From an uncultured bacterium (GTDB lineage: Bacteria > Cyanobacteriota > Vampirovibrionia > Gastranaerophilales > Gastranaerophilaceae): a DNA stretch of 64,000 nucleotides. The DNA lies in assembly GCA_902766105.1 (NCBI GenBank), contig CACXCI010000043.1, forward strand, positions 1 to 64,000. The letters run 5' to 3'. The translations under genes and the position numbers were made by a program. Of the stretch, positions 42,065 to 51,434 are shown piece by piece. The notes beneath the pieces were generated by a model that ran no database searches, was not told the origin of the DNA, and worked only from the letters and a program-made list of their open reading frames with translations. Positions within the stretch are counted from its first letter, which is position 1. Each line of letters begins with the position of its first letter.

Positions 42065-43924
42065 TTATTCAAGAACAATCGCCTTGAACGGACAGTTTGT
42101 CAAACAAGCTTCACACTTAATACATTTTGATTGATCAATATGATGAGGCTGTTTAACAGTACCTGAAATCGCTCCGACCGGACAAGTTCTTGCACATTTT
42201 GTACAACCCTTACACAGCGATTCTTGAATAACAACTTTTTTCATTGCAGTACATACACCTGCAGGACATTTTTTATCCTTAATGTGAGAAATATATTCAT
42301 CTCTAAAGTATTTCAATGTTGATAGTACAGGGTTTGGTGCAGTTTTTCCTAAACCGCATAAAGAACCGTCTTTTACAGCATAAGCTAAATCTTCAAGGAT
42401 TTCTAAATCCTTCATTTCGCCTTTACCTGCAACTATTTTTTCTAATATTTTCAACATATTTTTTGTACCTTCACGGCAAGGAACACATTTTCCGCAAGAT
42501 TCATTTTGAGTAAAGTTTAAGAAAAATCTTGCAACCTCGACCATACAAGTATCTTCAGCCATAACAACAAGACCGCCTGAGCCAACCATAGCTCCTGCTT
42601 TAATCAAGTTGTCATAATCCATAGGAATATCCAAGTGTTCTTCTGTCAGACAGCCACCTGAAGGTCCTCCGATTTGAACAGCTTTGAATTTTTTGCCGTT
42701 ACGAACACCACCGCCTATATCAAAAATAATTTCTCTTAATGTTGTTCCCATCGGAACCTCAATAAGACCTGTATTATTAACCTCACCTGTTAATGCAAAA
42801 GTTTTTGTACCTTTTGATTTTTCTGTACCCATGGATGCAAACCAATCAGCACCTTTTAGCATAATTACAGGGACATTAGCAAGTGTTTCAACGTTATTGA
42901 TTAATGTAGGTCTGCCAAACAAGCCTTTATTTGCAGGAAACGGCGGTTTTGGTCTTGGCATACCACGTTCGCCTTCAATAGATGCTATAAGGGCTGTTTC
43001 TTCACCACAAACAAATGCTCCTGCGCCCTCTTTAATATGTATTTCCAAATTAAAATCAGACCCCATTATGTTGTTGCCCAAATAATGACGTTCTTCGGCA
43101 TCTTTAATAGCTTTTCTCAAGCGTTTTATAGCTAAAGGATATTCAGCACGAACATAAATATATGCTTCATCAGCACCAATAGCGAAAGCAGCTATTGCAA
43201 TACCTTCTAACAATTTATGAGGATCACCTTCCATTACGGATCTATCCATGAATGCACCCGGATCACCCTCATCACCGTTACAAACAACGTAAGACTTTCC
43301 GCCTCTGTTGGCAGCTGTGAATTTCCATTTCATACCTGTCGGGAAACCTCCGCCGCCTCTTCCTCTTAAACCTGATTTTGTAATTGTTTCGATAACAGAA
43401 TCAGGATTATTTTCCTTAATTACATTTGCCAAAGCTTCATATCCTCTGACAGCTAAAGCTTCATCCAAACATTCAGCATTTATATGCCCGCAATTTGCAA
43501 GTGCAGTTCTTGTTTGTTTTGCATAAAAATTAATATTTTCATCTTTTAATACTTTTTCGTGTGTTTTTGGATCTGTATACAAAAGACGTTCAACAGGTTT
43601 ATCATTTTTGATATGACTTTCAAATATTTCATCAACATCGTCAAGTTTTACTTTCACGTATGTTACATGTTTATCCGGAATGCTTACCAAAACACCCTGT
43701 TCGCAAAAACCATGACAACCGGTAGGAACAATTGTCATTTTATCGTAATCTGTCATTGTGGAAACATCTGCGCCTAATTCTTTAAATCTTTCAATAATTT
43801 TTAAAGAACCGTTTGCAACACAGCCTGTTCCTGCGCATACCAAAACTCTTAAACCTTGTGATTTTATCTCATTTTGAGCATTTTCCTGCTCTTTTTTTAT
43901 ATCTATATTCAATGTTGTTTCCAT
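42065..43924 (-). CDS. hydB: NuoF-like flavin subunit of bifurcating hydrogenase (HydB)
   Basis: The 619-residue subunit binds NADH and FMN, and electron bifurcation is thought to occur here. It has an N-terminal thioredoxin-like [2Fe-2S] domain (CAGTGCVANGS, CHGFCEQG), the NuoF core with GLRGRGGGGFPTGMKW (NADH-binding), GDPGAFMDRSVMEGDPHKL (FMN) and ESCGKCVPCREGT (4Fe-4S), and a C-terminal ferredoxin domain with CKGCTKCARTCP and CIKCEACLTNCP. This order is typical of HydB. It starts 3 bases past hydC and is coupled to it. A 105-base gap with a REP-like palindrome precedes hydA. Confidence 0.97.
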   Translation of the reverse strand: METTLNIDIKKEQENAQNEIKSQGLRVLVCAGTGCVANGSLKIIERFKELGADVSTMTDYDKMTIVPTGCHGFCEQGVLVSIPDKHVTYVKVKLDDVDEIFESHIKNDKPVERLLYTDPKTHEKVLKDENINFYAKQTRTALANCGHINAECLDEALAVRGYEALANVIKENNPDSVIETITKSGLRGRGGGGFPTGMKWKFTAANRGGKSYVVCNGDEGDPGAFMDRSVMEGDPHKLLEGIAIAAFAIGADEAYIYVRAEYPLAIKRLRKAIKDAEERHYLGNNIMGSDFNLEIHIKEGAGAFVCGEETALIASIEGERGMPRPKPPFPANKGLFGRPTLINNVETLANVPVIMLKGADWFASMGTEKSKGTKTFALTGEVNNTGLIEVPMGTTLREIIFDIGGGVRNGKKFKAVQIGGPSGGCLTEEHLDIPMDYDNLIKAGAMVGSGGLVVMAEDTCMVEVARFFLNFTQNESCGKCVPCREGTKNMLKILEKIVAGKGEMKDLEILEDLAYAVKDGSLCGLGKTAPNPVLSTLKYFRDEYISHIKDKKCPAGVCTAMKKVVIQESLCKGCTKCARTCPVGAISGTVKQPHHIDQSKCIKCEACLTNCPFKAIVLE

Positions 43925-43926
43925 GA

Positions 43927-44421
43927 CTATTTTTCTCCCTCTAATAAGGTGTCCAAAATTATTTTAACGGCATCTGATGTCATTTGAGGATAAACTTTTT
44001 CATTTACCATCATTACCGGAGCCAAACCGCACGCACCAAGACAGCTAACGGTTTCTAATGAGAATAGTCCGTTTTCTGTTGTCATTTGACCGTCTTTTAA
44101 ATCAAGATGAGCTTTTATTGCATTTAATACCGGCATAGAGCCTCTAACATGGCATGCCGTACCGTCGCAAACCTTAATTTCATACTTACCTTTCGGGTCA
44201 AGAGAAAACTGTGCATAAAAAGTTGCGACACCGTAAACTGTTGCCGGCGATAACCCTTCCATCTTAGTTCCAATGTAAATTAACGCATCTTCAGGTAAAT
44301 ATCTGTACTCTTCCTGAACTTTTTGTAAAATCGCAATTAAGTTAGATTTCTTTCCACCATATTCATTAATGATAGAATCTAACTTAGCAGTATCGATTTT
44401 ATGAGGACTTTGAACACTCAT
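43927..44421 (-). CDS. hydC: NuoE-like [2Fe-2S] subunit of bifurcating hydrogenase (HydC)
   Basis: The 164-residue thioredoxin-fold protein has the four-cysteine [2Fe-2S] ligand set: CDGTACHVRGS (two Cys) and CLGACGLAPVMMVN (two Cys). A helical N-terminal part (LIAILQKVQEEYRYLPEDAL) precedes it, as in NuoE. It is the first gene of hydC-hydB-hydA on the minus strand; AGGAG lies 11 bases before the ATG. A 123-base AT-rich gap with the likely operon promoter lies upstream. Confidence 0.95.
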   Translation of the reverse strand: MSVQSPHKIDTAKLDSIINEYGGKKSNLIAILQKVQEEYRYLPEDALIYIGTKMEGLSPATVYGVATFYAQFSLDPKGKYEIKVCDGTACHVRGSMPVLNAIKAHLDLKDGQMTTENGLFSLETVSCLGACGLAPVMMVNEKVYPQMTSDAVKIILDTLLEGEK

Positions 44422-44544
44422 TTTCGATCTTCTCCTATTTCTCTATTATATTGTATTAACCCACAACTGCCTTTTTAAGCTTTAAGACCAAGGCAATCCT
44501 TTACAAAATAATAGCATAAAAACAAAATAATATGCAAGATGGTA

Positions 44545-46662
44545 CTAATTCTTATTTTTTGCAGTATAAATATAAGAAACTAACATAAGAATCACACCTA
44601 ATACCAAACAAATAATAAGTTTATAAACAGATTCCACCCTTGCCAAATCAAATATAAAAATTCTTGCAACAGTCAATAAACTCAAAACAATACCGATATA
44701 TTTGAGAAAATTTTTGCTCTTGATAATTCCGATTGTTGTAACAATACCCGAATATAACACCCAGCTTAATGAAATTATATACTGGAATTCATCGCCATAT
44801 ACGTTTTTAACCCCGACGCTTTCACTATGAACCAATAAAAATCCTAAAATTACAGCCAAATATTTAAAAAATTCAGCTTTTGTATATTTGATATAGATTA
44901 AGCATAACAAAATAGCAGCAGCATAAGCACAAACTCTCATATTCAAAAGAACAACATACCCTTCCGGATATATATATGAGGTTATCATAAGTGCAAACAA
45001 CGAAATTCCTGCAATTATATACCCCGCAATATCATATAATAAAGATTTTGCGCTATTATACAAAAATTTCATGTTTATAGCGTACATAAAGCCAAGAATT
45101 ACATAAGACAGCGCCAAATTAAACTCCTTATAAGATGAATTTGTACCATCAGCATTTAGCATAGATGTAACCTCACCTGAAATATAAAGATATATCAAAG
45201 AAACACCGCTGAATTTAAGCAGATTAGATATATTTTTACCGGAATTTTTCAATATATAAGACGAAGCAAGCATTGAAATTGCAGGAGTACCAACAATCAA
45301 AGCTCTTAAATTCAGAATAGGATTATAATTTGCCATAAGAACGTAATTACCCTCGATATGAGCCGTCAATACGCCAATAAAAGCCGACAAATAATACCAC
45401 ACGACCATACTTTTTAAATAATCTAATTTGAAAAATTTAATTAATAATGCTACCACAAACGGTATAGCTGCCCACGCTATTACACTGTTCATATCATTCA
45501 GAATGAATAATATAAACAACCAAACGTTTATCAAAATATAATGTTCATAATATTTATAAAGCTCGATTTTTGAAATTCTTGACAACACGGCAAGAATAAG
45601 ATAACCTACAGCCGTTGATGCAAATACAACACCCAAACCGAAATGGTCATTATCAAATAAAATCAGAGTGAATAAGGTAAGTACAAAATAATTTATTCCG
45701 CTCAAAGTTGTATCAAGTTTACTTGATTTATCACGCAATATGTCATAAGTTAAATAAACAAGCCACAATACCAAAGGATAAACAGGATTTATTTTGTTAA
45801 ATAAATTATAATCAACCATTATAAACATCGTTAATACCAAATTAACAACGTTTATAACCTTGTTATGCTTATTTTTCAGAGTATAAATTAACGAAATTAA
45901 ATTCAAGAATATAAGATATCAAAAAATCACATCTTTTTCCGCCCCTGATAAAAACGGAGTTAGATAACCGCCCAATAACCCAATAACAAGCATTGATAAT
46001 GTTTTCATTCGGTCAGCTATTATATAAGTTATCAATAGTAAAGTTCCTCCAATACAAAGAGCGGTAGCTGTAGAAAAAACTTTAAAATATGAATACGCAC
46101 AAAAAGTATTTATAAACAAAGTTGCAAAACCCGTACCCAACAGCACTTCAGAAAAGGCTTTGAATTTTTCCTTTCTATGGAGATACAAAGCTCCAACAGC
46201 CATGGCTATTCCTGCCAAATATCCGGCACCGACAGTCATTTGAGGAGTTAAATGGATAAAAGGAGATACAAGCTTAATAAATATGATAACTGCAACAATT
46301 ATTGTTATTGCTCCTATTTTGTTAAAAATATTGCCTAAAAAGACATTTTGGATATCAGAATTAGAATTTACCGAATTCAACTTTTGAATATCGATATTTT
46401 TCTTAGGTTCAAAATTATTGAATTTTGGAGAAACCTGACTAATCTCAGGTTGTGACTGTACTTGTATTTTTTCAACAGAAGCTTCCTCTTTTACGGGTTC
46501 AGCTTTAGGCTCACAAGCAGAAGGCTGATTTTTTATATCCTCCTTCATATTTAAACTGTTTAAAGATGAACTGAGAAACTCAATTGACCTTGTTAAAGAA
46601 TTTAACTTTTGATGAACACATGCCAGCCATATAGCCAAAATTAAACATAAAAATATTGCCAT
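44545..46662 (-). pseudogene. DUF2339 multi-pass membrane protein interrupted by one in-frame TGA
   Basis: Two minus-strand open frames, 45919-46662 and 44545-45918, lie in the same reading frame with only a TGA at 45919-45921 between them. Joined, they give about 705 residues, normal for DUF2339: an N-terminal helix, a charged linker (residues 40-110), and many membrane helices. The break falls within the conserved stretch after GGYLTPFLSG: the residues just before are KDVIF and just after are YLIFLNL. Relatives commonly have a small residue here, so a GGA or TCA codon changed by one base fits. The downstream part has no ATG or RBS at the junction. It could be a recent pseudogene, a sequence error, or a read-through gene. 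Confidence 0.82.
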
Positions 46663-46712
46663 TTTATCCCCTTTTTTTTAATCAGAATACCATCTTAAAT
46701 TTGTAATGGCAA

Positions 46713-47336
46713 TTATATTAACTTTGCACAATATTTTTCAACAGGGCATTTTTCACATAATGGTTTAATTGGTTTACAAACATTTTGTCCATGAGTAACA
46801 AGCAGAGAATTAATCGGAATCCAATATTTTTTGGGTAATTTATTTCGTAACTCAAATTCTGTCTCCTCCGGATTTTTTGTTTTTATATATCCAAGCCTGT
46901 TAAAAATTCTATGTACATGAACATCAACACATATCGCAGGAGTATTAAAGCCTTCCGACAGCACCAAATTTGCGGTTTTTCTTCCAACACCTCTGAATTT
47001 ACAAAGTTCATCTATATCACATGGAACTTTGCCGCCATATTTTTCTACTAAAATTTTTGAAAGTTCTATAATTTGCCCTGCCTTATTTTTATAAAAACCG
47101 ACTGGATATATAGCTTTTTCCAAATCCTCTGCTTTAACTTTCATCATCTTATCAGGAGTTTTTGCAAGCTTTAACATTCTGAGTGTTGCAGGATATGTAG
47201 TTCTGTCATTTGTTCTCAAACTTAATATACAAGAAATTAATACCAAATACGGATCTTTAAAAGAATCCATAAGGTTTACAAAATCACTCTTTGGCTGATT
47301 TGCGTCTTTCAACAGTTTTACTATTTTATCAATCAT
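46713..47336 (-). CDS. nth: Endonuclease III (base-excision DNA glycosylase/AP lyase)
   Basis: Nth removes oxidised pyrimidines and nicks the abasic site. The 207 residues show the helix-hairpin-helix with its catalytic lysine (FRGVGRKTANLV), the catalytic aspartate in CVDVHVHRIFNRLG, and the four-cysteine 4Fe-4S loop with spacing C-x6-C-x2-C-x5-C near the C-terminus (CKPIKPLCEKCP and the final C). The frame is open to a TTG 14 codons upstream, but that extension is hydrophobic and unlike Nth, so the ATG at 47336 is chosen. No clear RBS is seen. Confidence 0.94.
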   Translation of the reverse strand: MIDKIVKLLKDANQPKSDFVNLMDSFKDPYLVLISCILSLRTNDRTTYPATLRMLKLAKTPDKMMKVKAEDLEKAIYPVGFYKNKAGQIIELSKILVEKYGGKVPCDIDELCKFRGVGRKTANLVLSEGFNTPAICVDVHVHRIFNRLGYIKTKNPEETEFELRNKLPKKYWIPINSLLVTHGQNVCKPIKPLCEKCPVEKYCAKLI

Positions 47337-47419
47337 AACAGGAATTATATAACAAATAATATTTACATACACGAACAAATATGTTTGTGATAATATTACA
47401 CTAACTTTAAGGGGGATAT

Positions 47420-49099
47420 ATGGATAAGAAGAAGCTTTCTATACTTATATTTATCATTATTGCGGTTTTAACCGTTATACTAAGATACATGTTTATTTAC
47501 ACAGACTTTTGGTATGACGAAGCCTGCAGCTGGATGACAGCAAAACAAGAATTTCCGTTTGGAATTATTGATTATTTGCTAAACAAAGATTTGCAACATA
47601 CACCTATATACTTTTTTATATTGCATTTTTGGATGAAAATATTTGGCAACAGCGAATATTCAATAAAATTCCTATCCTTAATATTCGGGATAGGGACTAT
47701 TCCACTAGTTTACACAGCTGCAAAAAAACTTTCCAATAAAAAAACAGCTATATACGCAACGTGTCTAACGGCCATAAGTCCTCTGTTAGTTTATTTTTCA
47801 ACAGAAGCCAGAATGTACTCAATGGTAACTTTTTTAGTAATGCTTTCTCTCAATTATCTGATAGATTTTGAAAAGAAAAAGAAGTACAAATCATTGGTAA
47901 AATTGACAATTGCTAATATACTTATCCCATACACACTTGTTGGCGGAATTTTATATAATATATCATTGCTCATTTGTTACGGAACATATCTATTTAAAAC
48001 CAATAAAGGCAAATTTAAAAAATATATAAAGTCTACCGGCATTGAAATGCTTTTATTAATTCCATATTTTCTTATGATTATCCGCTATGCCAAATTACGG
48101 AGTATCTTTGTAATAAGCCATGAAGGTGCTGTGCATTTTTCAGACATTATTGAATTGATAAGAAACTTTTTCGGATTAGAACCTGCTACGAACATTTATT
48201 GGAGTATGAATGAGCCGTACCTTATAACATTTACATTCACACTATTTGTTATAATTCCTTGCGTTTACTTGGTGTATGGTGTTGTTCAGGGACATAAAAA
48301 TTCAACAGGCTTTAACAAACTTATATATAAAATTTTTGCTCTCATATTTGTATTATTTATAATAACAGCTTTTGCAAAAATTCATGTGTTAACAAGCCGC
48401 TATATCCTATTTATACTACCGCCTATGCTTATTCTTGGAACAATTGGACTGAGCAAAAAACTTTCTCAATTACATCTTCAATGTTTTATTGCATACTTTA
48501 TTATATTAGGAATTTTGGGAAACATAAAATATTACGCAATTACACCGGCTTTAAAAACCGGAGCTTTTGCATCAGTAGCAATTGAAGCTGAAGAACAAGA
48601 GCTTACCGTTGATGATATGGTGATAATGCCATTTGGTTCGGATGCTCCATACTATTTCAGAAAAATCACAAATCCGAGAGTCTACGATTTTGATTTTCAC
48701 AAAGAGCTCAGAAATCCATATAACGGGAAATTTTACTCTCCTGCACAGCAAAAAATTATGGCAACGAATGAGAAATATGAACTTTTATATAATGCCATTA
48801 TATCTGACAGAGATTTTTCAGATGCTCACTATTATTATTTTAGAAACAACGTAACAGATAAAATCGAATCCGGCAGAAAAATACTAATCGCTCTGTACGG
48901 CAGCGACGGACAAGCAATAGTAACCCCTAAAGAACTAAAAGAATCCGTAGCCTCTGTAAATGATGTAAAAAACAACTTTTTAGAAACAATGTTAAAAAAA
49001 TATTTGTTAGACATCAGATTTTATCTTAATCAGGATTTTCAAATGCTAAAAATGTATCAAAAAGGGAATTATACATACTTGTTACTTCAAAAAAAATAA
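47420..49099 (+). CDS. GT39-family glycosyltransferase (ArnT/PMT-like)
   Basis: The 559-residue integral membrane protein has about ten to twelve hydrophobic segments, followed by a soluble C-terminal part from residue 390. The first periplasmic loop holds the acidic motif WYDEACSW (Asp-Glu near residues 34-35), and EARMYSM near residue 137 matches the second conserved loop. These enzymes use polyprenyl-linked sugars as donors and act outside the cytoplasm, on lipid A or proteins. The acceptor here is unknown. GGGGGA lies 5 bases before the ATG. It is divergent from nth. Confidence 0.88.
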   Translation: MDKKKLSILIFIIIAVLTVILRYMFIYTDFWYDEACSWMTAKQEFPFGIIDYLLNKDLQHTPIYFFILHFWMKIFGNSEYSIKFLSLIFGIGTIPLVYTAAKKLSNKKTAIYATCLTAISPLLVYFSTEARMYSMVTFLVMLSLNYLIDFEKKKKYKSLVKLTIANILIPYTLVGGILYNISLLICYGTYLFKTNKGKFKKYIKSTGIEMLLLIPYFLMIIRYAKLRSIFVISHEGAVHFSDIIELIRNFFGLEPATNIYWSMNEPYLITFTFTLFVIIPCVYLVYGVVQGHKNSTGFNKLIYKIFALIFVLFIITAFAKIHVLTSRYILFILPPMLILGTIGLSKKLSQLHLQCFIAYFIILGILGNIKYYAITPALKTGAFASVAIEAEEQELTVDDMVIMPFGSDAPYYFRKITNPRVYDFDFHKELRNPYNGKFYSPAQQKIMATNEKYELLYNAIISDRDFSDAHYYYFRNNVTDKIESGRKILIALYGSDGQAIVTPKELKESVASVNDVKNNFLETMLKKYLLDIRFYLNQDFQMLKMYQKGNYTYLLLQKK

Positions 49100-49154
49100 A
49101 TATTCCTCAAAAAGTATGATGATTTTATCAATAAGATTATTATAATAATAGTGT

Positions 49155-49553
49155 ATGAAAAAATATGTACTAATATTTTTAATAATATTGTTAACTTTTA
49201 TCCCCGCCGGTTCTGAGCAAACAGACGAAGCTTCACGCTGGACAAAAGTAACGGAATATAACTACGTTGATACAGACGGAATAATGGGACTTGAAGATAT
49301 ATATGGCTTTAGCTTTCTCCTAAAATCATATAACAAAGGTCAATATGAACCCGTAAACGGTAAATTTATAAGTTATACAATCGGTCAATACATCATAGAT
49401 TGCCAAAAACACACTTATAAAATAGGAGTAATGGATTCTTACGATAAAAATGACAATTTTATAAACGGTGATTACAACAAATATGCAACATTTCAGCCTA
49501 TTATACAAGGGACAGCCGTAAGTGAAATATCTAAAATGCTATGCAGAAAATAA
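49155..49553 (+). CDS. Small secreted protein, surface-adhesin-E-like
   Basis: The 132-residue protein has a hydrophobic signal peptide (residues 3-18). The mature part shows a beta-strand pattern like the adhesin E fold: WTKVTEYNYVDTD, a central FSFLLKSY, the paired cysteines in YIIDCQKH and the final MLCRK, and a YxIGVMDSYD strand. Two cysteines could form a disulfide. The family link is tentative. The gene follows the GT39 gene by 55 bases, in the same direction, and is closed by a terminator. Confidence 0.6.
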   Translation: MKKYVLIFLIILLTFIPAGSEQTDEASRWTKVTEYNYVDTDGIMGLEDIYGFSFLLKSYNKGQYEPVNGKFISYTIGQYIIDCQKHTYKIGVMDSYDKNDNFINGDYNKYATFQPIIQGTAVSEISKMLCRK

Positions 49554-49587
49554 AAAAGCTCTCAATAACTGAGAGCTTTTTAGTTTT
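49553..49587 (+). terminator. Intrinsic terminator after the adhesin-E-like gene
   Basis: The 12-bp stem AAAAAGCTCTCA and complement with a 5-base loop (ATAAC) is followed by a T-rich tract, starting at the stop codon of the adhesin-like gene. It may also serve the convergent gene at 49599. Confidence 0.85.
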
Positions 49588-49598
49588 TATACATTTAA

Positions 49599-49931
49599 TT
49601 ATGCAGCCACATCAAGTTTTTTGCCAACTGCATCTTTATTATCATCTTTGGGAGCTTCAATTGTTTTAGGAGCTTCAATCGGAGCAGATTTTGTCGAAAT
49701 ATCAACAGTATCCGCAACAGGAGTATTCTCCAATTTTATATTTTGAAGATTTTCTACAAGCTCATTTTTCACGAAATCTTCCAATGGCATTTGACGAACA
49801 CCATTCTTATCGCCCGACAAAGTAACTACACCATCTTTTTTGGTTGCAGTTATATTTTCGCCATCTTTTGTTGTGTACTTAATTGTTGTAAATTGAGGCA
49901 ATGCCTTTGGTGCTGAAACTGAATCTACCAT
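49599..49931 (-). CDS. Hypothetical protein with charged, low-complexity tail
   Basis: The 110-residue product has no signal peptide or membrane helix. The first 55 residues look folded (FTTIKYTTKDGENITATKK then GVVTLSGDK), and the last 40 are low-complexity, rich in Pro, Ala, Lys and Asp with a repeated EAPK unit. AAGGAAGG precedes the ATG. I do not recognise a family, and no neighbour suggests a role. Confidence 0.65.
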   Translation of the reverse strand: MVDSVSAPKALPQFTTIKYTTKDGENITATKKDGVVTLSGDKNGVRQMPLEDFVKNELVENLQNIKLENTPVADTVDISTKSAPIEAPKTIEAPKDDNKDAVGKKLDVAA

Positions 49932-50006
49932 ATTTTAACCTTCCTTTCCTTCTTGCAATCGTAAATGTTCGTGAAGATTTTAAATTGATTAATTTTAAGC
50001 ATTAAT

Positions 50007-50855
50007 TTACAAATCTTCATACATTTTGTATTTAGGCATTTTTGCCATCTTCTTGCGTTCTTTTTGAATAATTTCAAAACCCATCTTGGTAAGTAAATCT
50101 ATTTTTTCTTTAAACATAAATTGTTTATTCTGTTTTTCCAAATCTTCTTCCAATAAATTTATATGCCTTTTCTCCATCTTTTTTGCATATTTATACTGAG
50201 TTCGGTAAGCATTATCTTCACTCATCAAAAAATATCTTGCATCCTGAATGTAATTAATTTTATCTTCAGCAGGCAAACCCCTCAAAAAACGTTTCAATTT
50301 ATATTCTATATGTTTTAAAATTTTAGCCTTTTCTTTTCTCCCGCTTGGCGCGTCATAAGAATATAAGAAATTATCGTACAACCTGCTATACTTTGGAGTA
50401 TACAAACCTTCCGATGACATATACTGGTATCGGGCTAAAAATTTTGGATGAAACAATTGATCAGCTACATGCTGAAATTCATGCACAACAGTAGGGACAT
50501 CAATAAATCGTAAAGCATTATGTTTTGGTGTTTCTAATTCTAATGTTATAGCTGACAATTTTCCTGAAAACTCGGAAATAGAAACATCCTGTCCGCCATA
50601 TTCATCTGGAGCATAATTTTTTATAACATGAACTTTGACTTTATTTTCCAAAACCTTATCTACAGATTTTTGAACCTCTGAAAACTGAACTTTTCCTCTG
50701 TTAAATTTAGGTAAAAAATCATTATACAAATGCTCTACACATTTTTGAGCTTTTTGTTGTCTTTGCTGAAATGAGCCTTTCACAAAAGAGAATGGCAGCA
50801 TTAAATGCGGTGAAATAGAATTGTAATTCATAATAATTGTTTTAAATTTGAACAT
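50007..50855 (-). CDS. HExxH zinc-peptidase-like protein
   Basis: The protein of about 282 residues has the zinc motif HEFQH in TVVHEFQHVADQLFHP (near residue 125) within a mostly helical sequence, and a plausible third ligand region (SSEGLYTPKYSRLYDN) downstream. It has no Sec signal and no recognisable family. The C-terminal third is a lysine-rich coil. Three starts are possible (TTG 50870, ATG 50855, ATG 50831) and none has a Shine-Dalgarno site; I chose the first ATG with doubt. It is divergent from the PadR gene across about 50 bases. Confidence 0.55.
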   Translation of the reverse strand: MFKFKTIIMNYNSISPHLMLPFSFVKGSFQQRQQKAQKCVEHLYNDFLPKFNRGKVQFSEVQKSVDKVLENKVKVHVIKNYAPDEYGGQDVSISEFSGKLSAITLELETPKHNALRFIDVPTVVHEFQHVADQLFHPKFLARYQYMSSEGLYTPKYSRLYDNFLYSYDAPSGRKEKAKILKHIEYKLKRFLRGLPAEDKINYIQDARYFLMSEDNAYRTQYKYAKKMEKRHINLLEEDLEKQNKQFMFKEKIDLLTKMGFEIIQKERKKMAKMPKYKMYEDL

Positions 50856-50906
50856 AATAAATTTTGCCAATTTGTTAAAATTTATTATTAATGTTATTCT
50901 ATACCT

Positions 50907-51434
50907 ATGATAGAACTATTGATTTTATATGTTTTAATAAGCCATGACTTGACTATGTATGGAATTCATAAACGAATTTCTGAGAACTTTTCTCCATACA
51001 CATCACCAAGTTTTGGAGCTATAAAGCCTGCACTGGTACGCCTTGAGAAACAGGAATTTATTACATCTACCAAAATTATGTCAGATGGCGGGAAATTATC
51101 AATATACTATTCAATAACAAAAGAAGGCTTAAAAGAACTTAAAAATCTTTTATTAAAACCGTTATCTTCAAACCCGTTACAATTTTTATCCGATGGCAGA
51201 ATAAAATTATCCTGCTGTTCATTTTTAGATGAGCAAGATTGCCTTGAAATGTATAACGATATAAAATCTAACGCTCTTTTACATAAAGTTAATGCCGAAA
51301 AAATACTAAATGATGAATACACTCCGTTATCGTTTTATCAAAAAATAGTTTTAGATAATGCTATTTGCGAATACAAAAATTTTATTTCAATGATAGAAGG
51401 TTTGGAAAAAGAAAATGCCGGCAACAGTAAATAG
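50907..51434 (+). CDS. PadR family transcriptional regulator
   Basis: The 175 residues contain the PadR winged-helix (LLILYVLISHDLTMYGIHKRI, then SFGAIKPALVRLEKQEFITSTK and YYSITKEGLKELK) and a C-terminal dimerisation helix region. PadR proteins repress or activate transport and stress genes, often their own operon. Upstream, TTGTTA and TATTCT with 17 bases between lie so close to the ATG that the mRNA could be leaderless; no Shine-Dalgarno site is seen. Its end overlaps the start of the DUF512 gene by 20 bases, implying coupled translation. Confidence 0.9.
   Translation: MIELLILYVLISHDLTMYGIHKRISENFSPYTSPSFGAIKPALVRLEKQEFITSTKIMSDGGKLSIYYSITKEGLKELKNLLLKPLSSNPLQFLSDGRIKLSCCSFLDEQDCLEMYNDIKSNALLHKVNAEKILNDEYTPLSFYQKIVLDNAICEYKNFISMIEGLEKENAGNSK

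Noticed and set aside
45919-45921. TGA read as selenocysteine, or TGA reassigned to an amino acid
   Set aside because: The position does not correspond to a known selenocysteine site and no SECIS-like hairpin is evident; other genes encode Trp by TGG and Gly by GGN without in-frame TGA, so a reassigned code is not supported.
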